DNA from: Symbiobacterium thermophilum
GTDB lineage: Bacteria; Bacillota; Sulfobacillia; DYFQ01
Assembly: GCA_020725105.1 (NCBI GenBank)
Contig: DYFQ01000002.1
Span: forward strand, 1-47,520
Length of the DNA stretch: 47,520 nucleotides
Direction of reading: 5' to 3'
Part shown: piece by piece, positions 41,238 to 47,520 of the stretch
How the letters are laid out: every line of letters starts with the position of its first letter
Numbering within the stretch: the first letter of the stretch is position 1
The notes under the pieces: model-generated
Databases searched by the model: none
Told to the model about the DNA's origin: nothing
Seen by the model: the letters and a program-made list of their open reading frames with translations, nothing else
Program-made: the position numbers and the translations under genes

Positions 41238-41786
41238 GCGCGCCACAATCCGGTGGCACCCGGAAACCCGGCGACGAGCCTATCGGCCGGGGCGACATCG
41301 TCACCTACCCCATCTCTGTCGACGAGGAGCGCCAGACCTGGCTGCAGCAGCAGGTCGACCGCTGGTCGAACTGCGCCTGGTTCAGCCGGCCAGGCAGGGC
41401 GACGCCACGCCCAGCCGGACGTCCCACTCGTAGCGCAGGTCCTGTGGCCGCCCTACCCGGGCGTCCCACCGGTCCCGGATCAGGAGGCTGCCCGCCACCC
41501 AGCGGCCGGTCATCCCTCGCGCCTCCCCAGCCCCCGGGCCAGCAGAGGGGGCCGCCCCCGGCCGGCGCCGGGGCGACCCAGACCAGCCGGACCGTACCGC
41601 GAACGGGAAACAACCGTCTCAAGGCCTGGCCGCACCGCGCGAAGGGCGGGCGCGCCCGGCACAGGGGCCGGGAGGTCGCCCTCCGGAGCCGGTTACTTGA
41701 CCGCGGCGCCGGCCTGCCCTAGGCTTAAGCTGTGCGGAAGCTCGACGGACTCGGCGGACCGGTGTCCAGACGGGGAGAAGCACGAC
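41238..41786. other. gene-poor stretch with two short coding remnants
   Basis: About 550 bases without an intact gene. On the plus strand 41292-41377 reads GRGDIVTYPISVDEERQTWL then QQQVDRW; this resembles the start of a C-terminal domain seen in Firmicutes secreted or enzyme proteins (TYPVSVDE...WLQEQVDRG), here broken off. On the minus strand 41382-41513 encodes 43 residues (MTGRWVAGSLLIRDRWDARV onward) after GGGAGG, perhaps the end of a frameshifted gene whose earlier part (RGTVRLVWVAPAPAGGG) lies near 41600. I recognise neither. Together with the broken kinase next door it looks like a decaying segment. Confidence 0.4.
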
Positions 41787-42236
41787 ATGGCAGCGTCCGA
41801 CTACGTCACGGGACTACAGGTTACCATGATCGGCCTGACCACCGTATTCATGGTCCTGCTGCTCATCGCCGGCGCCGTCAGGGTCCTGGACTGGACGCTC
41901 GCTCCACGCCCGACCCGGCAGCAAGAGCCGTCCCGGCAGCAGCACCGGCCAGGCAAGCGGGGGAAAGAAAGCCCTGAGCCTCAGGACCACGGTGCAAGAC
42001 CGCAGGTGGTCGCGGCCATCGTGGCGGCCATCGCCGCCTACCGCCAGGAGCAGGTGCCCCGGTTTCGCGTGGCCGCGGTCACCGCGGTGCCTTCGGTTGT
42101 TCAGCGTCCGACCATCGGCTCCGCCTGGATCGTGGCCAGCCGCCTGGCCCAGGTGAACCGCGGCGCGGTCCTCGTCGCGCGTAGGCGAGCCGGGGCCAGG
42201 CAGCATTCACCGGGGGTGCCGCCCCGTTCAGGTTGA
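41787..42236 (+). CDS. oadG: OadG-like gamma subunit of a Na+-translocating decarboxylase
   Basis: A 149-residue protein. One N-terminal membrane helix (VTMIGLTTVFMVLLLIAGAV), a basic hydrophilic linker and a C-terminal PQVVAAIVAAIAAYRQEQVP segment followed by FRVAAV are the usual order of OadG/MmdD-type gamma and delta subunits. It anchors and assembles the carboxyltransferase on the membrane beta subunit encoded 24 bases downstream. The ATG follows GGGGAG. The end (RRRAGARQHSPGVPPRSG) is an added basic tail. Confidence 0.82.
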   Translation: MAASDYVTGLQVTMIGLTTVFMVLLLIAGAVRVLDWTLAPRPTRQQEPSRQQHRPGKRGKESPEPQDHGARPQVVAAIVAAIAAYRQEQVPRFRVAAVTAVPSVVQRPTIGSAWIVASRLAQVNRGAVLVARRRAGARQHSPGVPPRSG

Positions 42237-42260
42237 GGGCCAGGCTGGGAGGCTTCACGG

Positions 42261-43394
42261 TTGGCGGAAGAGCTGTTTCTCAGACTGTTGCAGCAGACAG
42301 GGTTCGCCAGCCTGACCTGGCAGCACGCGGCCATGATCGCCATCGGCTCAATCCTCCTGTACCTGGCCATCGCCAAGCACTACGAACCCCTGCTCCTGAT
42401 GCCGATCGGGTTTGGCGTGATCCTGGGCAACCTGCCCCTGGCGGGCCTGATGCGGGAGCCGGCCGACGGGATTCCCGGCGGGCTGCTCTGGTATCTGTTC
42501 CAGGGTGTGTGGCTGGCCATCTATCCGCCCCTGATCTTTCTGGGCATCGGCGCTCTCACCGACTTCGGCCCCTTACTCGCCGACCCCAAGGGCCTGCTCC
42601 TGGGAGCCGCCGCCCAGGCGGGAATCTTCGCCGCCTTCTGGGGAGCGCTGTTGATGGGCTTCGGCCCCGCCGAGGCGGGGGCGATCGGGATCATTGGCGG
42701 CGCCGACGGTCCCACCGCCATCTTCCTCACCATCAAGCTGGCGCCGCACCTGCTGGCGCCTGTCGCCGTGGCCGCCTATTCCTACATCGCCCTGGTGCCG
42801 CTGATTCAACCGCCCATCATCCTTGCCCTGACCACCGAGAAGGAGCGGGCCGTCGCCATGCGCCAGGTCAGGCAGGTCTCCCAGACCGAGCGGATCTTGT
42901 TTCCCATCGTGGCAACGGTCCTCACCGCGCTTTTCATTCCCCCGGCCATGGCCCTCATCGGCATGATGATGCTGGGGAACCTGATGCGGGAGAGCGGCGT
43001 GGTGGGGCGGCTGACCCGCACCGTTGAGACGCACTTCATCAACGTGGTGACCATCTTCCTCACCCTGACCGTGGGAGCAAGCGCCCAGGCCGAGCGGTTC
43101 TTTACCTGGGAGTTCCTGGCTATCCTGGCCCTCGGTCTGGTGGCCTTTGCCATCAGCACCGGGGCGGGGGTGCTCTTTGGCAAGCTCATGTACCGCCTGA
43201 CCGGGGGCCGGGTGAACCCCCTCATCGGGGCGGCGGGGGTGTCGGCCGTGCCCGAGGCGGCGCGGCTGGCCCAGAAGCTCGGGCAGAAGGCCAACCCCGG
43301 CAACTTCCTGCTGATGCACGCCATGGGCCCCAACGTGGCCGGGGTCATCGGCTCGGCGGTAGCCGCCGGCATCCTGCTGGCGCTGCTGGGGTAG
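42261..43394 (+). CDS. oadB: Na+-translocating decarboxylase beta subunit
   Basis: A 377-residue multi-pass membrane protein of the OadB/MmdB/GcdB family. The conserved Na+ site GIIGGADGPTAIF includes Asp149, equivalent to the essential Asp of OadB; LLLMPIGFGVILGNLPL, PPLIFLGIGALTDFGPLL and FLLMHAMGPNVAGVIGSAVA are further signatures. It decarboxylates carboxybiotin and pumps Na+ out. The TTG start is supported by GGGAGG 8 bases upstream. Only gamma precedes it; no carboxyltransferase or biotin carrier gene is near, so those partners must come from elsewhere. Confidence 0.95.
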   Translation: MAEELFLRLLQQTGFASLTWQHAAMIAIGSILLYLAIAKHYEPLLLMPIGFGVILGNLPLAGLMREPADGIPGGLLWYLFQGVWLAIYPPLIFLGIGALTDFGPLLADPKGLLLGAAAQAGIFAAFWGALLMGFGPAEAGAIGIIGGADGPTAIFLTIKLAPHLLAPVAVAAYSYIALVPLIQPPIILALTTEKERAVAMRQVRQVSQTERILFPIVATVLTALFIPPAMALIGMMMLGNLMRESGVVGRLTRTVETHFINVVTIFLTLTVGASAQAERFFTWEFLAILALGLVAFAISTGAGVLFGKLMYRLTGGRVNPLIGAAGVSAVPEAARLAQKLGQKANPGNFLLMHAMGPNVAGVIGSAVAAGILLALLG

Positions 43395-43438
43395 AGACCT
43401 CGGCCATACACCCCCGGCAGCGTGACCACCGCCGGCTC

Positions 43439-44611
43439 TCATGGGCCGGGCTTCGACGCCTGGCCAGTCCTGAACCAGGAGTCCCAGTCCACGCGGGCGG
43501 TGGCGTGCATGACCACCGCCAGGGTGATCACCGCCACGATGCTCACCGTGAGGCCGGCCAGACCCTGGAAGAAATGGGCGTAGGAGAACACGACCAGGTA
43601 CAAGAGCTGGGCCGGCGCCGCCCGCCACAGCGCGAACCGGGTGCCGGCCACCGCCCGCAGGTACGTGACGACCAGCCCCACCGACGTTGCCGCCGCCAGG
43701 ACGAAGGCCAGGTGCACGTCGAGGTGGTCCACCAGGTAGCTGAAGAGAAGATGGAACGCGAAAAAGGCCGCCGCCAGGAAGAAGTAGTGCATCGGGTGGA
43801 GGTTGGGCCCTTCAATCACCCCCAGCACGAACAGGACGAAGAAGAAGAACAGTAGCGAAACGGGGGCGAAGAAGCTGATCTGGCTGGCCAGGGGGCCGGG
43901 GTTCAACCGTTGCGGCAAGACCATGCCCACCTGGACGCCGGAGATCAGTTGCCGGTGCTCCCAGACCAGGCGCCAGCCCCTGCCGAGCCGCTCCTTCCCG
44001 GCGGGGGAGATGCTCCCGCTGGGAAAGTCGATGGCCGCGAAGTTGGTGGTCATCGTCAGCCGGAAGTCGCGGACCCGGTTCACGCCCTCGCCGAAGGCGT
44101 ACTGCCATCGCCGCATGCCGCGGGAGAGGTAGCCGACGCCCACCGCGCTCTCCCCGCCAGGGGGCACCGTAAAGCTCAGGGCTACCCCTTCCCGCCCCAG
44201 TTGCGGGAGCACCTCACGGCCGTCTACGGTGGTCAGGAACTGGTCGTAGATGGACTGAGGCGCGGGGAACGGGAAGGTCAGCCTGCAGTCGGCGGGATCC
44301 GCTCCCGGGTTGGCGACCTTATACGTCCCCCGGAACCTGACGGTGTAGGTCGGGTACCACAGCAGCCCCATCCTCCGGTGGGCCAGCGCCAGGTCCACGT
44401 GGATGTCGCTGGCCGCCAGGTCGCGCGGGACGCCGTCACAGCGAACCGCGGGCGCCCGCTGCCAGTGCTCGGGACCCCAGACTTCGGCCACCCGGCCTGC
44501 CAGCCGGGAGCCCACGGTCTGGGTCCGGGCGGTGGTCACCGCCCCCAGGAGCAGCCAGGCGGCACTGGTGGCGGCGAAGACAAAGCCGATGGCGAGGATG
44601 CGGCGGGTCAA
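43439..44611 (-). CDS. CreD-like membrane protein
   Basis: A 390-residue protein. An N-terminal helix (RILAIGFVFAATSAAWLLL), a beta-rich extracytoplasmic domain (about 75-245, with VRFRGTYKVANPG and FDFLT-like turns), then six helices starting near LLFFFFVLFVLGVIEG. The latter part (GPNLHPMHYFFLAAAFFAFH, LLFSYLVDHLDVHLAFVLAA) matches the CreD inner-membrane family. Family function is unclear: linked to envelope stress and beta-lactam tolerance in Proteobacteria. TTG at 44611 follows GGGAGGG; a GTG at 44671 is a longer option. It is convergent with oadB. Confidence 0.72.
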   Translation of the reverse strand: MTRRILAIGFVFAATSAAWLLLGAVTTARTQTVGSRLAGRVAEVWGPEHWQRAPAVRCDGVPRDLAASDIHVDLALAHRRMGLLWYPTYTVRFRGTYKVANPGADPADCRLTFPFPAPQSIYDQFLTTVDGREVLPQLGREGVALSFTVPPGGESAVGVGYLSRGMRRWQYAFGEGVNRVRDFRLTMTTNFAAIDFPSGSISPAGKERLGRGWRLVWEHRQLISGVQVGMVLPQRLNPGPLASQISFFAPVSLLFFFFVLFVLGVIEGPNLHPMHYFFLAAAFFAFHLLFSYLVDHLDVHLAFVLAAATSVGLVVTYLRAVAGTRFALWRAAPAQLLYLVVFSYAHFFQGLAGLTVSIVAVITLAVVMHATARVDWDSWFRTGQASKPGP

Positions 44612-44752
44612 GGAGCATCCCTCCCGGGCGAGGTCACCGGGCGGACGACTGCCGGCCGTCCGGACCGGCACCTCCCGCCCGGTCCCAATGACTCCGCCCG
44701 TGGCTGGAAGGTTCCCGGGAAAGGGCCCGGGTCGGGCGCCGGACCCCGGGCG

Positions 44753-45919
44753 TCAAGCCTCGGGCCCGCTGGTCTCAGGCGCCGGCAGTGAGGGCAGCAC
44801 CCGCCCGGACCATATCTCGACCAAGATCGTGTCGCCCGGCTCAACGCTCTGGGGCACGGGGAATTTCAGGCCCCACTCGACCACCGCCACCCGGGGCGAC
44901 CGGGCGCCCGGGAGCACCTCGACCACCCGCATGGGGACGGGACGCTGGACCGTGACGCCGGCGGCGTCAACTACGGCCTCCACCTCCCGGAGCAGGTCGG
45001 GCGGCAACGGCTGGCCGGCGGCGGCATTGGCCTCCACCTGCCCGACCGTGCTCGCTCCCACCAGCACCGAGGCGACGCCCGGCCGGGAGGCGGCCCAGCC
45101 GAGCAGCAATCGCACCCGACCCAGGCCCCACCGGCGGCCGACATCGTCCAGGCGGCGGGCCAGAATCGCCGCGTCGGCCACCACCTCCTGGGGGACGTGC
45201 AACCGCTCGTCACCCGGCGGCCAGGGCCGGTCCGGGGGCAGCGGCCCGCCCAGAACGCCGGCGAGAAGGGGCGCGTAGGCCAAGAGCCCCACCCCCCGCC
45301 GCCGGGCCTCGGTCAGAAGGTCCCCTTCGGCGTCACGCTGGTAGGGGTTCAGCGGCGCCTGGATCGAGACCACCGGCGCCGGGAAGGCGGCCAGTTCCTC
45401 GGGGGTCACGTTGGAGAGCCCGACGTACCGGATCTTCCCCGCGCCGACCAGGTCTTCCAGTGCCCGGGCGGTGGCCTCGAAGGGGACCGCCGGGTCGGAC
45501 GCGTGAAGCTGGTACAGGTCGATGACGTCCGTCCTCAGACGCCGGAGGCTGGCCTCCACCGCCTGGCGGAGGTACTCGGGACTGGAGTCCTGGGTCGTCC
45601 GGCCGTTCTGCCTCCGGAAACCGCCCTTGGTGGCCAGGATCACCTGGCGGCGCCGGCCCCGCAGGACGCGGCCCAGCAGTTCCTCGGAGCCGCCCCGCCG
45701 GTAGACGTCGGCCGTGTCGATCAGGTTGATCCCCAGGTCCAGGGCGCGGTGGACGACCCGTTCCCACTCGGCGCTCCTGTCGGGTTCGACGGAGGCGCCA
45801 GCGGCCTGGCCGGCCTGTTGCGCCGGATCTCCGGGCGGCGCCCCCAGGGAGCGCGCTCCCAGACCGATGCACGAAACGCGGAGGGGCGAGTTGCCCAGGG
45901 ACCGGTATTCCACGCTCAC
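44753..45919 (-). CDS. aldo/keto reductase with C-terminal extension
   Basis: A 388-residue protein. The first 310 residues form an AKR barrel with the catalytic tetrad: Asp68 and Tyr73 in LIDTADVY, Lys98 in ATKGGF and His139 in YQLHASD. The NADPH site ends near SVLVGASTVGQVEAN. About 70 further residues (VPMRVVEVLPGARSPRVAVV onward) form an added beta-rich domain absent in typical AKRs. It reduces carbonyl compounds with NAD(P)H; substrate unknown. The GTG start overlaps the SHOCT gene stop by four bases (GTGA), so both are one operon. Confidence 0.92.
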   Translation of the reverse strand: MSVEYRSLGNSPLRVSCIGLGARSLGAPPGDPAQQAGQAAGASVEPDRSAEWERVVHRALDLGINLIDTADVYRRGGSEELLGRVLRGRRRQVILATKGGFRRQNGRTTQDSSPEYLRQAVEASLRRLRTDVIDLYQLHASDPAVPFEATARALEDLVGAGKIRYVGLSNVTPEELAAFPAPVVSIQAPLNPYQRDAEGDLLTEARRRGVGLLAYAPLLAGVLGGPLPPDRPWPPGDERLHVPQEVVADAAILARRLDDVGRRWGLGRVRLLLGWAASRPGVASVLVGASTVGQVEANAAAGQPLPPDLLREVEAVVDAAGVTVQRPVPMRVVEVLPGARSPRVAVVEWGLKFPVPQSVEPGDTILVEIWSGRVLPSLPAPETSGPEA

Positions 45920-46197
45920 GGCCTCGGGCTTGCCTGCAGGTCTTCCTGCATGCGCTGGAATTCCTCCCGCGTGATCTCACCCCGGGCGTAGCGCTCGCGG
46001 AGGATGGCCAGCGCCTGGTCCTCCCACCGCGGGGCCGGCGCCTCCCCGCCGCGCGGGGATGGCTCGTCACGCCGCTGCAACAACCTGACCACCAGCACGA
46101 CGGCGAGGATGATCAGTCCCCAGAAAAGGACCATGTTCAGAAGACCGAAGACCCACATGGCCCACGGGACGTTGCTCCAGGGAAAGTTGAACATCAT
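45916..46197 (-). CDS. SHOCT-domain small membrane protein
   Basis: A 93-residue protein: one membrane helix (about 17-42, VFGLLNMVLFWGLIILAVVL), a Pro-rich linker and a C-terminal SHOCT motif, ALAILRERYARGEITREEF. SHOCT domains are short oligomerisation modules found at the ends of many small membrane proteins. The function is unknown. It lies between the PspC-domain gene and the aldo/keto reductase in the same orientation. The ATG at 46197 has GGAGGTGTC upstream. Confidence 0.9.
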   Translation of the reverse strand: MMFNFPWSNVPWAMWVFGLLNMVLFWGLIILAVVLVVRLLQRRDEPSPRGGEAPAPRWEDQALAILRERYARGEITREEFQRMQEDLQASPRP

Positions 46198-46234
46198 CGG
46201 GCAGACACCTCCCTGCGGCAGCCGGACTACGTCT

Positions 46235-46450
46235 CTACTTTACCCTCCGGACCGAGCCCCCAGGCTCCTCGGGCACGATGAGCCAGGCCAGCAGGTAGAC
46301 GAGCAACCCGACGCCCGTGACCAGGATGAAGGCAACCCAGCCGAGCCTGACGAGGGAGGGATCGACGTTGAAGAACTCGGCCATGCCACCGGCCACGCCG
46401 GCGATCATCCGCTCCCGCCTGGATCGGTAAAGCCGCTTTGGATCGCTCAC
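46235..46450 (-). CDS. PspC-domain membrane protein
   Basis: A 71-residue PspC protein: KRLYRSRRERMIAGVAGGMA, EFFNVDPSLVRLGWVAFILV, then a second hydrophobic part ending YLLAWLIVPEEP. PspC proteins sense or respond to envelope stress, classically together with PspA or PspB, which are not present here. I chose GTG at 46450 because GGAAGGGTGA precedes it; GTG at 46459 is too near that site. It begins a three-gene unit with the SHOCT protein and the aldo/keto reductase. Confidence 0.88.
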   Translation of the reverse strand: MSDPKRLYRSRRERMIAGVAGGMAEFFNVDPSLVRLGWVAFILVTGVGLLVYLLAWLIVPEEPGGSVRRVK

Positions 46451-46703
46451 TCGACTCACCCTTCCGACTCGCTCCGGTCGCGCCGGGGCGATCAGCCCCC
46501 CCTACGCGGCCGCTTCTTCCAGCTTATCCAGAAACTCCAGCCGCGCGGCGTTCACGGCTGCCGGCAGCGCCGCTCTTCGGTGCCGGCCGCCGGCTGTCCT
46601 GCCCTCGGTGTGAGGCGCGGGAGGAAGGGACCGGCCAAGGGCGAAGGGCTACAGTGACGCAAGAGCAGCACGGCAGCACAACACTTTCCGGGAGATGAAG
46701 ACC

Positions 46704-47520
46704 ATGTCCGTAGCCCGCCCGCCGCTCGATCCCGACACCAAGGCCCGCGTGCTGGAACAGGACCTGGACCACGTCTGGCACCCCATGCTCCAGCACCGGG
46801 TGCTGAAGGACCGGCCGCCCCTGGTCATCGTGGAGGGCCGGGGCTCGGTGGTGGTGGACGCCGACGGAAACAAGTACATCGACGCCATGGCCGGCCTGTG
46901 GTGCGTCAACATCGGCTGGGGGCGAACGGAGGTGGCCGACGCCGCCTACGAGCAGATGCGGCGCCTGCCCTATTACCCCCACACCCAGGTCAACGTCCCC
47001 GCCGCCGAGTTCGCCGAGCAACTGGCGGACCTCCTTGGCCCCAGACTGAACCACGTCTATTTCGTCAACAGCGGCTCGGAGGCCAATGAGGCCGCCTTCA
47101 AGCTCGCCCGGCAGTACGCCAGGCAGAAGTACCCCACCGAGAACCGGTACAAGATCATCGGCCGCTACCTGGCGTATCACGGCACCACCCTGGCCACCCT
47201 GGCCGCGGGGGGCATGGCCGACCGAAAGGTCAAGTACGAACCCATGGACGGCAGCTTTCTCCACGCCCCGCCGCCCTACCCTTACCGCTGCCCCTTCGGC
47301 CTGGACTCGCCGGAAGAAACCGCCCGGGCCTGCGCCAACTACCTGGAATTCATGATTCAGGCGGAGGGACCGGAGACGGTCTGCGCCGTCATCGTGGAGC
47401 CCATCATGAGCGGCGTCGGGGTGGTGGTGCCGCCCGAGGAGTACCTGCCGCGGGTCCAGGCCGTCTGTCGCAAGTACGGCGCGCTCCTCATCGTGGACGA
47501 GGTCATCAACGGCTTTGGCC
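46704..47520 (+). CDS. class III aminotransferase, N-terminal part
   Basis: About 272 residues visible; the gene runs off the right edge. It starts MSVARPPLDPDTKARVLEQD, then HVWHPMLQHRVLKDRPPLV, DAMAGLWCVNIGWGR, YFVNSGSEANEAAFKLARQY, AYHGTTLATLAAGGM and LLIVDEVINGFG, whose Asp holds the PLP ring nitrogen; the PLP lysine lies beyond the window. The pattern is that of omega-amino-acid:pyruvate or taurine:pyruvate transaminases. The second ATG (46704) is preferred to 46695 because GGGAG lies too close to the first. It is divergent from the PspC gene. The precise amino donor is unknown. Confidence 0.93.
   Translation, partial: MSVARPPLDPDTKARVLEQDLDHVWHPMLQHRVLKDRPPLVIVEGRGSVVVDADGNKYIDAMAGLWCVNIGWGRTEVADAAYEQMRRLPYYPHTQVNVPAAEFAEQLADLLGPRLNHVYFVNSGSEANEAAFKLARQYARQKYPTENRYKIIGRYLAYHGTTLATLAAGGMADRKVKYEPMDGSFLHAPPPYPYRCPFGLDSPEETARACANYLEFMIQAEGPETVCAVIVEPIMSGVGVVVPPEEYLPRVQAVCRKYGALLIVDEVINGFG

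Noticed and set aside
46502-46570. A short minus-strand helical end (AARLEFLDKLEEAAA then stop)
   Set aside because: It looks coil-like, but only about 20 codons are open with no start signal and no upstream domain, so I did not call a gene or relic.

Overview
The window is high-GC bacterial DNA (by eye about 70% G+C) with dense, mostly short-spaced operons on the minus strand, AGGAGG-type ribosome binding sites, frequent GTG/TTG starts and sigma-A-like promoters (one is TTGACA-N17-TATGAT). A murT-gatD pair, a CsoR repressor, lipoprotein-type solute-binding proteins and Na+-decarboxylase subunits point to a Gram-positive, probably deep-branching high-GC Bacillota (Symbiobacteriia, Thermaerobacteria or Limnochordia type). 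That placement is an inference; no rRNA or other decisive marker lies in the window. The organism decodes UGA as selenocysteine: the window holds both a tRNA-Sec gene and a selenoprotein gene.

Layout. 1-5.3 kb: end of a D-aminoacylase, an unknown exported protein, a decayed MFS gene, a ThDP-dependent enzyme and an orphan molybdate-type binding lipoprotein. 5.3-10.3 kb: two adjacent genes for a double-domain 2-hydroxyacyl-CoA-dehydratase-type activase and its large DUF2229/HgdB-like partner. 10.4-12.4 kb: selC (tRNA-Sec), then csoR-trxB-trxA, which has overlapping or near-abutting genes, a consensus promoter and a CsoR-type operator. 12.4-18.2 kb: hflK-hflC, a divergent XRE regulator with a perfect palindrome between them, murT-gatD (amidation of lipid II) and an unknown membrane coiled-coil protein. 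18.2-23.5 kb: a half-size chromate transporter, two MFS transporters and an archaeal-type argS. 23.8-29.6 kb: a complete branched-chain amino acid ABC transporter (livJ-H-M-G-F).

29.8-34.0 kb: an apparent operon led by an in-frame-UGA glutaredoxin (U-x-x-C) and followed by a PHP phosphoesterase, an ABC-2 exporter ATPase and permease, and a CPBP protease. 34.0-34.6 kb: a gene-poor stretch with a 35-residue membrane microprotein and a possible gene remnant. 34.6-38.9 kb: an NAD(P)-binding epimerase-like protein and a peptide/nickel-type ABC importer. 39-41.8 kb: an MFS exporter, then a graveyard containing a histidine kinase that has lost its HAMP and DHp domains. 41.8-47.5 kb: Na+-pumping decarboxylase gamma and beta subunits without an alpha subunit, a CreD-like membrane protein, an aldo/keto reductase with SHOCT and PspC small membrane proteins, and the start of a class III aminotransferase.

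The most interesting points are the selenoprotein glutaredoxin with a visible bacterial SECIS hairpin (any annotation treating UGA as stop would truncate it), the copper-sensor-type repressor placed over the thioredoxin system, and strong perfect hairpins immediately after both complete solute-binding-protein genes of the ABC importers.
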